In this document: piece by piece, positions 6,979-15,086 of the stretch
How the letters are laid out: each line of letters begins with the position of its first letter
Position numbering within the stretch: the first letter of the stretch is position 1
Source of the DNA: Oscillospiraceae bacterium
Lineage (GTDB): Bacteria > Bacillota > Clostridia > Oscillospirales > Oscillospiraceae
Assembly (NCBI GenBank): GCA_017622295.1
Contig: JAGARK010000058.1
Span: 1-41,464, forward strand
Direction of reading: 5' to 3'
DNA: 41,464 nucleotides
Translations under genes and position numbers: made by a program
Notes under the pieces: generated by a model
Seen by the model: only the letters and a program-made list of their open reading frames with translations
What the model was told of the DNA's origin: nothing
Database searches by the model: none

Positions 6979-7070
6979 CTTGTTGCTGCGGCGCAAATCT
7001 GCGCATCACATGGTATACGGAACGGCTGTAAAGATGTGCACCCTTTATCTGTTCGATGAACCGGAATTGG

Positions 7071-7703
7071 CTATGCCTTTTTAATGGGATGCCTAATAAC
7101 GGTTTTCCACTTATCAGGGGCAACCTTTCTTGCATCGGACATATAAATCTCATGGTGTAATCTGCTTTCGCTGAAGTCATTTGCATATCCGTTTTGCTCT
7201 AAATAGGCATCCATCAAGGCAACTGTTGCAGGTTCATCATCAAACGGACCTGCGTGCATAATTTGAACACACAGCCCCTCATCAATGGTCATAAATTCCG
7301 CTGACGAGCAATCCATTTTTTTCTTTTTGGTTGCGGTTGTTACTGCCCATTCAAAATCTTCTTTGGATACAAAATCCGGCAAGCGGATTACAGAAATCCA
7401 GTTAAAGGTTGATTTGTCGGAGAAGTCCACAGCATCAACATCATCTTGCCACCAGAATCCCTCAAGCGGAGGAACAACATACTCAAAAAATCCCTCGATT
7501 TTATAATCTGTCTTGTAACTCATTTTCAGTGTGTATGCAACAGCATATAAAATGCTGATTGCCTGCTGATATGCTCCACCTACTTCGTTTGGATTGCCTT
7601 TACCTCTTACGGCTATGTAATTTGCCTTTGGAACATTTACAACCTGTGGTTTGTTCTTAGGCATATAAAATTCTTTGTATTCTTTCTTAAAATCAAATGC
7701 CAT
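7071..7703 (-). CDS. GyrI-like small-molecule-binding domain protein
   Basis: A 210-residue soluble protein starting MAFDFKKEYKEFYMPKNKPQ. The segments PKANYIAVRGKGNPNEVGGAYQQAI and WISVIRLPDF..KEDFEWAV, then GLCVQIMHAGPFDDEPATV, are typical of stand-alone GyrI-like/SOUL-fold proteins, which bind hydrophobic or cationic small molecules. No DNA-binding domain is attached. The ATG at 7703 is chosen because GGAGG lies just upstream; a longer reading to 7739 has none. Base composition is clearly AT-richer than the flanking genes, which suggests acquisition. The ligand is unknown. Confidence 0.82.
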   Translation of the reverse strand: MAFDFKKEYKEFYMPKNKPQVVNVPKANYIAVRGKGNPNEVGGAYQQAISILYAVAYTLKMSYKTDYKIEGFFEYVVPPLEGFWWQDDVDAVDFSDKSTFNWISVIRLPDFVSKEDFEWAVTTATKKKKMDCSSAEFMTIDEGLCVQIMHAGPFDDEPATVALMDAYLEQNGYANDFSESRLHHEIYMSDARKVAPDKWKTVIRHPIKKA

Positions 7704-7747
7704 AACTGCCTCCGTCAAATTCAAAATTATTTCCGCCACTTACTTGT

Positions 7748-7776
7748 ATTATACCATCGTGTACGGGAATACACAA
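7748..7776 (-). promoter_or_regulatory. Promoter of the GyrI-like gene
   Basis: Minus-strand TTGTGT (7771-7776) and TATAAT (7748-7753), spacer 17 nt. Confidence 0.75.
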
Positions 7777-7777
7777 G

Positions 7778-7807
7778 AACCGGCCCAACAGATATGTTGG
7801 GCCGGTT
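7778..7807 (-). terminator. Hairpin terminator after the lysozyme gene
   Basis: A 13-bp perfect stem (7778-7790 with 7795-7807), loop GATA, 38 nt past the lysozyme stop. The T-run is weak, so it may end transcription imperfectly or protect the mRNA 3' end. Confidence 0.65.
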
Positions 7808-7845
7808 AATTGTCTTATGAAGCCTGTCGACTTGCCGCAGGATTA

Positions 7846-10374
7846 TTATTTGACGTAGTCCATGCAGACCCAGCCATCTTCGGTGCGGCCCCAGGTGGTG
7901 GTACCGACACTGACTGTCTCCAGAATCACGATCTTGTTGCCTCTGCGGTAATCGTCCAGCTGATCAAATTCCACACCTGCGCCGGCACGGATAGCCAGAT
8001 TGGATGCGCACACCGTTCCGGTGAAAGCACCAGCAGCGGAGGTATTCTTCTCCAGCTGCACATAATACAGGCTGATCCAGCCCTGGGCGGTACGGCCCCA
8101 GGTGGTGACGCCGGAGTGCTTGATCTCCAGGATCTCCACTCTGGTACCGGCGGCCACATCACCGATGTGACGATAGCCCGAGCCGGGACCGCTGCGGACC
8201 CGAAGGGTATTGGTCTTGTAAATCACGCCGTAAATGATCACTTCAGAAGTCTCGCCCACCACGATATCCTCCTTGTCAGAAGGTTCAGTGGGCTTCACAG
8301 CGCCGGAGTCACCGCTGCCGGTATCCGTGGAGCCGGAAGGATCCTCAGCAAGCACATCCAGCTTCAGATAATCCGTATGGATCCAGCCCTGGGAAACACG
8401 GGCCCAGACCTTACCATTGGACAGCTGGAGCAGCTGCAGCACCTGTACTCTGGTGCCCGCGGGCAGAGAGGCAACCTTGGCATAGCCGGTGCCGGCGCCG
8501 GCACGGACGTTGACCTTGGTGCAGTTGACAACGGTAGCCATAACAGCATCCTCGGAAGAAGCATCCGCATGGATCTGGACATAGTTCATGCAGATCCAGC
8601 CCAGAGATATCTTGCCCCAGACGGTACCCCGAACCAGGGTGTAATCATAGATTTCGACCTTCTCACCACAGGCCAGCTTGCCAATGCATTCATAGCCGGT
8701 ACCGGCGCCTGCACGGATGCGCAGGGTAGAACAATTGACGATCGTACCGGTGTCAATGACCTCGGTCTTATCACCGGAGATATTGCCGCCGGTGGAGGTG
8801 CCGGGTTTGGTGGGTTCGGGCTCGGTGGGAGTGGGTTCGGTGGGCTCCGCAGGCTTCTCGGGCTGGGTAGGCTCGGTGGGCTTCTGATCATCGGATCCGC
8901 CGTCCACCACGGGAGTGACCTCCACATAGTCAGAGCAGATCCAGCCGGTGGTGATCTTATACCAAATCTTACCCTTGACCTCCGTCTGACCGAGCAGCTG
9001 GAGGGTGCTGCCCTTTGTTACAGTACCAGCCTTCGCATAGCTGGTACCGGGGCCACTGCGGATGTTGACTCGGCTGGCTTTGACAACAGTACCAATGCCG
9101 ATGACGCTGTCAGAGTCCATGTTGCGCTCTGCCAGGGCAGTCTCATAGTTGGTATAATCCAGGCAGATCCAGCCGCCGTCGTACTTACCCCACAGATACT
9201 GGCCGCCACGCTGGGTGCCCACGATGGTCAGTTCCTGACCCTTGAAGACCTTTCCGATCTTTGCATAGCTGGTGCCGGGACCAAAACGCACATTCACACT
9301 GTTGGCATTGACGATGACCACCAGAGGCTCCTTCAGCATATCGGTGGGCTGAATCTCCGCATAGGCATTGCCCAGGCAGATCCAGCCGCCATCAGCGATC
9401 CGGCCCCACTTGGCAGCGTCCATGTCCACATACTCCGCCACAATGGCGATCTCGGCATTTGCCTCCAGGGTCTTCAGCTTTTCGGAAGAAACGCTGGGCT
9501 GGCGATAGACAATGCTGGAGCCGTCGGGCGCAGCATACATGGTATAGCTGGCTGCGACGCCCACAATATCACCGTTGGCATCCACTTCTCCCTCGCCCTT
9601 CTGCCAATGGGCAAACAGCTCCAGCTCCGCCGTGGAGGCATCCAGCCTGGTAACTGCCTGGCCGCCGGAGGCGGCAGTATACCAGCCCAGGAAGGTGTAG
9701 CCGTTTCGGGCAGGCTCAGACTTGATCTTGTCGCCCACAACGGAATCATATGCCTGGACCTTGATCGTGTTGGAAACCTCGGGAAGGTTGTTGTTATACA
9801 GAACGTAGGTAAAGTTTGCGGGATAGCCCTTGGAATAAACGCCGTTCAGATACAGATTGGCTTCTGCCAGGCGACGCTGAACCAGTCCCAGCTGAACAGC
9901 CTCGCCGGCGCTGGACCAGCGGGTGATGGCGAACAGAAAATCATTTCCCTTGCTGCCATTGACCACTGCCGCACGGAACATACCCTCGGAATCGCTCATC
10001 CAGCCAATGCCCACATTATATGTAAAGGAAGCAAGGGCATCAAACTGAGCCTGGGTAAAGGTCAGGCCATTACCCGAAGCAAAGCTGTTGAGTCTGGTTT
10101 CGATGGCCGCAAGATCTCTGCGAAGCAGAGTTTCTGCCTCGGCCTCCGTGATACCATTGGGGTAATCGTCCTTACCGCAGGAAGAGCCGTAGCCCACGGA
10201 ATAGCGGCCGTAATCGGCTGTCGGATGTTTCTGGAAACCTTCCAGCTGCTTGATCAAATTCACGCCGGATGTGCTTGTTGCCATCGCGGCGGCATTGACA
10301 CTCACTGCCGATACGGCAACCATGCCGATCAGCATTACAGCAGCCAGCAACGCACATATCATTCTTTTCTTCAT
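7846..10374 (-). CDS. Secreted GH24 lysozyme with InlB-type repeat and seven SH3b domains
   Basis: An 842-residue exported protein. A signal peptide (residues 1-28, cut near VNA-A) precedes a phage-type GH24 lysozyme domain (about 35-178) with catalytic Glu45 in IKQLEGFQ, then YGRYSVGYGSSCGK and FDALASFTYNVGIGW. A Listeria-Bacteroides-type repeat follows (about 203-258, with YTFLGWYTAASGG and AHWQ). Seven bacterial SH3 units then occur near 272-340, 350-410, 427-485, 542-600, 610-672, 712-775 and 784-842; most carry an RxGPGTxY or RAGAGTGY motif and end in GWIC-like sequence. Pro/Thr/Glu-rich linkers lie at 498-530 and 680-705. It likely binds and cleaves peptidoglycan outside the cell. AAAGGAG precedes the ATG. 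Confidence 0.93.
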   Translation of the reverse strand: MKKRMICALLAAVMLIGMVAVSAVSVNAAAMATSTSGVNLIKQLEGFQKHPTADYGRYSVGYGSSCGKDDYPNGITEAEAETLLRRDLAAIETRLNSFASGNGLTFTQAQFDALASFTYNVGIGWMSDSEGMFRAAVVNGSKGNDFLFAITRWSSAGEAVQLGLVQRRLAEANLYLNGVYSKGYPANFTYVLYNNNLPEVSNTIKVQAYDSVVGDKIKSEPARNGYTFLGWYTAASGGQAVTRLDASTAELELFAHWQKGEGEVDANGDIVGVAASYTMYAAPDGSSIVYRQPSVSSEKLKTLEANAEIAIVAEYVDMDAAKWGRIADGGWICLGNAYAEIQPTDMLKEPLVVIVNANSVNVRFGPGTSYAKIGKVFKGQELTIVGTQRGGQYLWGKYDGGWICLDYTNYETALAERNMDSDSVIGIGTVVKASRVNIRSGPGTSYAKAGTVTKGSTLQLLGQTEVKGKIWYKITTGWICSDYVEVTPVVDGGSDDQKPTEPTQPEKPAEPTEPTPTEPEPTKPGTSTGGNISGDKTEVIDTGTIVNCSTLRIRAGAGTGYECIGKLACGEKVEIYDYTLVRGTVWGKISLGWICMNYVQIHADASSEDAVMATVVNCTKVNVRAGAGTGYAKVASLPAGTRVQVLQLLQLSNGKVWARVSQGWIHTDYLKLDVLAEDPSGSTDTGSGDSGAVKPTEPSDKEDIVVGETSEVIIYGVIYKTNTLRVRSGPGSGYRHIGDVAAGTRVEILEIKHSGVTTWGRTAQGWISLYYVQLEKNTSAAGAFTGTVCASNLAIRAGAGVEFDQLDDYRRGNKIVILETVSVGTTTWGRTEDGWVCMDYVK

Positions 10375-10409
10375 AAGTATTTCTCCTTTGCGTGCTTTAT
10401 GCTGAGTGT

Positions 10410-10438
10410 ATTATATCAGAGCCAGCCACATATTGCAA
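10410..10438 (-). promoter_or_regulatory. Promoter of the lysozyme gene
   Basis: Minus-strand TTGCAA (10433-10438) and TATAAT (10410-10415), spacer 17 nt. Confidence 0.8.
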
Positions 10439-10483
10439 CCCTTTTGTAAGGATTATTGCATTTTGGTTACATTTCGTTTCCGC

Positions 10484-10512
10484 TTGACTTTCAAAACCGA
10501 GACTGATATACT
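10484..10512 (+). promoter_or_regulatory. Promoter of mnmA
   Basis: TTGACT (10484-10489) and TATACT (10507-10512), spacer 17 nt, lie 30 nt before the ATG. Confidence 0.8.
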
Positions 10513-10542
10513 CCATATGAAAACCAATTTGGAGGTTACGCC

Positions 10543-11634
10543 ATGAAGGAACAAAAAGCCCTCATCGCCATGAGCGGCGGCGTGGACAGCTCCGTCGCGG
10601 CCTATCTGATGAAGAAGGACGGCTTCAGCTGCACCGGCGTCACCATGCGGCTGTATAATAATGAGATGATCGGCATGGAGCAGGAATCCACCTGCTGCAG
10701 TCTGGACGATGTGGAGGACGCCCGCAGCGTCGCCCGCCGGCTGGGAATGCCCTTCTATGTATTCAATTTTACCGATGACTTCCATGAAAAAGTCATCGCA
10801 AAATTCATCCGCTGCTATGAATGCGGCACCACCCCCAACCCCTGCATTGACTGCAACCGGTATCTGAAATTTGACCATCTGCTGCGCCGGGGCATGGAGC
10901 TGGGCTGCGACTGCGTGGTCACCGGCCACTACGCCCGGATCCGCCGGGATGAAAACACCGGCAGATACCTATTATATAAGGCAGCGGACTTGAGCAAGGA
11001 TCAGAGCTATGTGCTCTACTCCCTGACCCAGGAGCAGCTGCAGCGGACCCGTTTCCCCCTGGGCGAACTGACCAAGGCCGAGACCCGGTCCATCGCTGAG
11101 GCGCAGGGCTTCATCAACGCCCGCAAGCACGACAGCCAGGACATCTGCTTTGTCCCCGACGGAGATTACGTCGCCTTCATGGAGCGCTACACCGGCAAGC
11201 AGTATGAGCCCGGCGATTTTCTGGACCTGCAGGGCAAGGTAGTCGGCCGCCACAGAGGCGCCGTCAGCTATACTCTCGGTCAGCGCAAGGGACTGGGCCT
11301 GGCCATGGGCGAGCCCGTCTACGTTTGCGGCAAGGATATGGAGAAAAATACCGTCACCGTGGGCCCCAACGAGGCGCTGTTTTCCACTACGCTTCTGGCA
11401 AACGACTGGAACTGGTTCCCCTTCCCCGCCCTGACGGAACCTCTTCATGTTACCGCTAAGGCCCGCTACAATCAGCAGCCCCAGCCCGCCACCGTTTATC
11501 CTGCGGAAAACGGATTTGCCCGGGTGGTATTCGACGAACCTCAGCGGGCTCTGACTCCCGGTCAGGCCGTGGTGCTCTACGATGGCGACATGGTCATCGG
11601 CGGCGGCACCATTACAACCGTCATGAAATCATAA
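10543..11634 (+). CDS. mnmA: tRNA-specific 2-thiouridylase MnmA
   Basis: MnmA thiolates U34 of Lys, Glu and Gln tRNAs, using ATP and sulfur from a persulfide relay. The 363-residue protein has the PP-loop SGGVDSSVAAYLMK (residues 11-24) and the two catalytic cysteines, C101 in TTPNPCIDCNRYLKF and C202 in SQDICFVPDGDY. YTLGQRKGLGLAMGEPVYV starts the central domain and the C-terminal beta-barrel follows. The length is normal. TTGGAGG precedes the ATG. It is a single-gene unit with its own promoter and a terminator shared with the convergent YfhO gene. Confidence 0.97.
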   Translation: MKEQKALIAMSGGVDSSVAAYLMKKDGFSCTGVTMRLYNNEMIGMEQESTCCSLDDVEDARSVARRLGMPFYVFNFTDDFHEKVIAKFIRCYECGTTPNPCIDCNRYLKFDHLLRRGMELGCDCVVTGHYARIRRDENTGRYLLYKAADLSKDQSYVLYSLTQEQLQRTRFPLGELTKAETRSIAEAQGFINARKHDSQDICFVPDGDYVAFMERYTGKQYEPGDFLDLQGKVVGRHRGAVSYTLGQRKGLGLAMGEPVYVCGKDMEKNTVTVGPNEALFSTTLLANDWNWFPFPALTEPLHVTAKARYNQQPQPATVYPAENGFARVVFDEPQRALTPGQAVVLYDGDMVIGGGTITTVMKS

Positions 11635-11637
11635 CAA

Positions 11638-11676
11638 AAGGAAGGAGAAGCTTACCGCTTCTCCTTCCTTTTTTCA
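11638..11676. terminator. Bidirectional terminator between mnmA and the YfhO-type gene
   Basis: A 14-bp stem (11638-11651 with 11657-11670) with T-run to the right and A-run to the left. It overlaps the last codons of the minus-strand gene. Confidence 0.92.
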
Positions 11677-14339
11677 TATTTGCCTCTGGGGCCGCTTTTC
11701 TGATTGGAAATATAGGCCAGAACCGAGAAGACCAACGCACAGGTCAGGCTGATCTTCCAACCAACGGAAAACGCCTTGTTTTCATACACGAACCGTACCT
11801 CATGGTCACCTTCCGTGAGCATCACGCCCACCATGGCGTCACCGGTCAGCAGGATCTCGGCCTCCTCGCCGTCCACCTCTGCAAACCAGTTTCCGTTCTG
11901 AGGAATGGAGGTATAGAGGTAGCCGTCCCGGTCGCAGGTAATGTTACCCTCCACCAGCGTATTGCTGAAGCTCGTCAGTTCCAGAGTAGAGGCAGACAGC
12001 ACCTCATAGCACTGGGCAAACCGCTCCTGATTGAGAATGCCCGCACTGATGGTCAGGGTACCTTCCTCATTTTCCTTGCAGGTGGCCCGGACCTGAACCA
12101 CATCGCCTACCACCACATCGCCCACCGCCAGCATCTGCTGGAGGCTGGTGCTTTCGGTATACAGCTCCACATCGTTTTTCCAGATGGCAATATTGTTGCG
12201 CTTGGGAAGGTTCAGATCAATACACATGAAGCCATCCATGTCCACAGTGTAGGTATAGATCACCGTGGAGCCTTTCAGGCCGTCTTCATAGGCGCAGTAG
12301 CCGCTGGAATTCTGATTGGTCACAATTACGTCGATGCCCTCGATGTCCACATCCCCCATCAGCTTCCACACATCCCCCTCCACACCGGAGGCGGCGGTAG
12401 CCAGCTCATTCTGGAACCGGAAAACGCTGTTGCTCTCGCCGAAATTCATCGCAGGCAGCGTCTCCTCCGCCAGGAAGCCCAGGGGAAGATAGAAATTGTT
12501 TTCCAGAATGGAGACATTTCCGTAGCTGTGGATCTGGTCAAAATAGGTGCTGGATTTGTCCTTGCCGTCCCGCTCGATCATGTATTTCAGGCCCAGGAAC
12601 AGATTGGATACGGGCGATGCCTCCTCATAGCAATAGCGGTTGTAGGTATTTTTTGCGCCGTAGCCCAGAGCCTTCATGAATTCCGTCACCTTGACATTGG
12701 CTGAGCTGGTAAAGGCGGAAACGCCGTTGTAGCCGTTGATGGCGCCGTCATTGAGAGTCTGGGAATGGGTGGTCTCCGCCCGGTAGAAGAGGGTGTCCTC
12801 CTCCCGCTCCTTCATATACTTGATCATGGAGGCGGCATGGGTGGTTCCCTTGGGATAGTTGCTCACGCCGGTGCCGGGGAAATAAATACCGAAGCAGACC
12901 AGATTCACGATCAGCTCCGCCGCCATGACGCCCGCCAGCACAGAAGAAGCTAACTTGGACCGGCGGCAGGCGGCGCTGTAAATCAGCCGGATCTCCTGCT
13001 CCGAATCCTCCTCGGGCTCCCGGCTCGGGCCCCGGCCCCAGAGCATCACACCCAGATACAGTGCCAGGAAGCCCCCGTTAAAGGCCAGGAAATACCACTG
13101 CTTCAGCACCTCAGAGCACAGGAAAATGCTCACCGTCAGCACTGCCGCAATCAGAATCTGCCACCAGCGGAAGCTCTCCCTGACCAGCCAGGCCCGATAG
13201 GCCATATACAGCATCACAAAGCTGTACAGGAAGCTGAAACGGTAAGGGATCATATTGGTAAAATGGAAGCCGTGCCAGATATAATCCAGCTGCCGGATGA
13301 TAAAGCTGATGATGAAAAACACCAGCAGGAACACGCAGCAGGCTTTCTCCCGCAGTTTTACCTTCTCCGACATCAGAAACAGCCATGCCAACACGATGGT
13401 ACCGACGCCGCAATAGAGGTTCGGCAGGCCCTCCTTAAAGGTGGGCTCCAGACTGCCGCTCATGTTGCCCAGGGTCTGACCCATGGCATCCAGCAGGCCT
13501 TTCCAATTATGCTCGGAGGTCATGTTCAGCCGGAAGCTCTGGGGGAAATTGTTGACACTGGACTGAGTGGTCTGCAGCGCCGCAAAGGCCGGCAGCTCCA
13601 GAACCGCCGTCATGCCGATGGCCAGCACCGAAAACAGCGCAATGCGGAAAAGATCCCGAAAAAACCGATTCCAGCCCTGCCACCGGCTGATCTCATAGCA
13701 GAAAAATACCAGCAGCACGAAAATGCAGATAAAAAAGCCGATATAGTAATTTGTCAGGATGGAAAGGCAGAGGGTAATGGTGTACAGGATAAATTTCTTA
13801 TCCCGCAGCAGTGCCTCCGTACCCAGGGCCACCAACGGCAGCAGCGCAAAGGTATCCAGCCACATAACGTTCCACTGATAGCCCAGCGCCCAGGCGCACA
13901 GGCCGTAAAATCCGCCGAACACAGAAATGGACAGATCGTCCTTTCCAAAGCGTCGCTTTAGAAAAATGGCAAAAAACAGACCGGCCAGACCCAGCTTGAT
14001 GGGTACCAGCAGGGAAAAATACTCCAAAAGCCAGTCCTGGGGCACCAGAATGCTCAGCAGGTTCAGCGGTGACGCCAGATAGTAGGCTATCAGACCCAGA
14101 TAGTCCATACCAAGACCCATGCTCCAGGTATACAGCAGCGAGTCTCCGCTGCGCAGAGCCTCCCGAAAGGCCACGAAGAAGGGATAGTATTGGTGGTACA
14201 TATCGGAATAGAGCATGGAGTACTTGCCAAAGGGCTCATACTGGCTGCAAAGCATCACCAGTAGCATCCCCACAAAGGGGATCAAAAAGGCCAGCGCCAG
14301 GTAATTACATTGTTTTTTCATTCTATTTGAAAGGTTCAT
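11652..14339 (-). CDS. YfhO-family large membrane protein
   Basis: An 895-residue polytopic membrane protein with 11-13 hydrophobic helices in the first about 540 residues, one more at the C-terminus, and a large extracytoplasmic region between. YSDMYHQYYPFFVAFREAL, WSMGLGMDYLGLIAYYLASP and ILTNYYIGFFICIF are typical of the YfhO family, GT-C-fold proteins linked in Gram-positive bacteria to glycosylation of lipoteichoic acid or other surface polymers. The conserved Asp in YSDMYHQYY fits the GT-C first-loop acidic residue. The ATG at 14339 follows a GGGGGA ribosome site at 7-nt spacing; the ATG at 14345 is too close to it. The substrate is not known. Confidence 0.88.
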   Translation of the reverse strand: MNLSNRMKKQCNYLALAFLIPFVGMLLVMLCSQYEPFGKYSMLYSDMYHQYYPFFVAFREALRSGDSLLYTWSMGLGMDYLGLIAYYLASPLNLLSILVPQDWLLEYFSLLVPIKLGLAGLFFAIFLKRRFGKDDLSISVFGGFYGLCAWALGYQWNVMWLDTFALLPLVALGTEALLRDKKFILYTITLCLSILTNYYIGFFICIFVLLVFFCYEISRWQGWNRFFRDLFRIALFSVLAIGMTAVLELPAFAALQTTQSSVNNFPQSFRLNMTSEHNWKGLLDAMGQTLGNMSGSLEPTFKEGLPNLYCGVGTIVLAWLFLMSEKVKLREKACCVFLLVFFIISFIIRQLDYIWHGFHFTNMIPYRFSFLYSFVMLYMAYRAWLVRESFRWWQILIAAVLTVSIFLCSEVLKQWYFLAFNGGFLALYLGVMLWGRGPSREPEEDSEQEIRLIYSAACRRSKLASSVLAGVMAAELIVNLVCFGIYFPGTGVSNYPKGTTHAASMIKYMKEREEDTLFYRAETTHSQTLNDGAINGYNGVSAFTSSANVKVTEFMKALGYGAKNTYNRYCYEEASPVSNLFLGLKYMIERDGKDKSSTYFDQIHSYGNVSILENNFYLPLGFLAEETLPAMNFGESNSVFRFQNELATAASGVEGDVWKLMGDVDIEGIDVIVTNQNSSGYCAYEDGLKGSTVIYTYTVDMDGFMCIDLNLPKRNNIAIWKNDVELYTESTSLQQMLAVGDVVVGDVVQVRATCKENEEGTLTISAGILNQERFAQCYEVLSASTLELTSFSNTLVEGNITCDRDGYLYTSIPQNGNWFAEVDGEEAEILLTGDAMVGVMLTEGDHEVRFVYENKAFSVGWKISLTCALVFSVLAYISNQKSGPRGKYEKRKEKR

Positions 14340-14346
14340 AAACATT

Positions 14347-14398
14347 CCCCCGGAAAAATGCGGTGTACATAATATTGTACCACGCTTTTTTCCGGGGG
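14347..14398. repeat. Inverted repeat over the YfhO gene's ribosome site and -10 region
   Basis: CCCCCGGAAAAA (14347-14358) and its exact complement (14387-14398) flank a 28-nt centre that has further partial symmetry. A TACAAT -10-like box on the minus strand (14374-14379) lies in the centre. The left arm includes the G-rich ribosome site of the gene starting at 14339. Confidence 0.6.
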
Positions 14399-14431
14399 TA
14401 AATGGCAATATATAAAAATTTCATAAATCTT

Positions 14432-14463
14432 AAAAAACGGGCGCTCTCTGGGAGCACCCGTTT
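14432..14463 (-). terminator. Terminator after the PH-domain gene
   Basis: AAACGGG-C-GCTC pairs with GAGC-A-CCCGTTT (14435-14463), followed on the minus strand by a T-run (14432-14437). Confidence 0.85.
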
Positions 14464-14468
14464 CCAAT

Positions 14469-14870
14469 TTAATACTGATCTTCCGGATCGTCGATCTCGC
14501 CGTCACCGTCTGCGTCGGAGGTCATGATCTCGCCAAAGCGCACCCGGCGGCGAAGCTTCATCTCCTCCACCTGCTTGTGGATCAGTTCCTTGACAAAAAT
14601 GGGATCCTTGACGTTCTTGAGCACCAGATTGGGCATGGTCTTGTCGGCAGAAATCACATTGACGGTACCCACGCCGAAAATACGCTGCCAAAGGCTTCGG
14701 CTGGTATCGATATCCCGGACCCGGTACAGGAGGACTTCATCATCCTTGATGTTCAGAAAGCCCACGGAAACAAACAGCCGATCCTCGGACATGCAGTAAC
14801 GGGTAAAGCTCAGGGGCAAGCCGAAATAACGCTTCCGGTCCTTCCACAGATATTCGATGTTGATTGCCAT
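14469..14870 (-). CDS. Small bacterial PH-domain protein ending in an EF-hand-like loop
   Basis: A 133-residue protein. Residues 1-100 look like a bPH2 (YdbS/YdbT-type) domain without its usual membrane helices: DDEVLLYRVRDIDTSRSLWQ followed by RIFGVGTVNVISADKTMP and LVLKNVKDP. A basic helix (VEEMKLRRRVRFGE) follows. The tail carries DADGDGEIDDPE (residues 119-130), which fits all key positions of a calcium-binding EF-hand loop (acid at 1, 3, 5, 9 and 12, Gly at 6, Ile at 8), yet the protein ends three residues later, so the exit helix is missing. AAGGAGG lies upstream of the ATG at 14870. Function is not known. Confidence 0.75.
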   Translation of the reverse strand: MAINIEYLWKDRKRYFGLPLSFTRYCMSEDRLFVSVGFLNIKDDEVLLYRVRDIDTSRSLWQRIFGVGTVNVISADKTMPNLVLKNVKDPIFVKELIHKQVEEMKLRRRVRFGEIMTSDADGDGEIDDPEDQY

Positions 14871-14938
14871 AGGGCATTCCTCCTTGGTGTTTTCTTTTAT
14901 TTTACCTTCCGGATGGGGGGATGTCAAGATGAGTCTAT

Positions 14939-15073
14939 GAAATGCAGAATGCCAAATGCAAAATGCAAAATTGAGGAGTTTTCTTCGAAAACAATTTCAA
15001 TCGTGCGCTTTGCACACACCATAATTCTGCATTCTGCATTTTGAATTTTGCATTGTGCTGCCTTCGGCAGCAC
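14939..15073. repeat. MITE-like inverted-repeat element
   Basis: AATGCAGAATGCCAAATGCA... (14939-14972) is a near complement of AATTCTGCATTCTGCATTTT... (15022-15054), about 80 percent matched. The interior holds a small hairpin (GTGC..GCAC), and a perfect hairpin, GTGCTGCC-TTC-GGCAGCAC (15055-15073), follows. The ATGCAAAATGCAAAAT words are very unlike the flanking coding sequence. No gene is inside. It looks like a short non-autonomous mobile repeat between two genes; it may also end transcription of spoIVA. Confidence 0.65.
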
Positions 15074-15086
15074 GCTAAACTGCAAT

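Noticed and set aside
8800-8880. Repeated GGTGGGTTCGGG-like units suggesting a tandem DNA repeat
   Set aside because: They encode the Pro/Thr/Glu linker of the lysozyme; the repeat is at protein level.
7810-10449. An 879-codon open frame on the plus strand opposite the lysozyme gene
   Set aside because: It mirrors the codon bias of the real gene, has no ribosome site or known motif, and the minus-strand protein has clear domains.
15055-15073. Hairpin considered as a classical rho-independent terminator of spoIVA
   Set aside because: No T-run follows in either direction; it is better treated as part of the inverted-repeat element.
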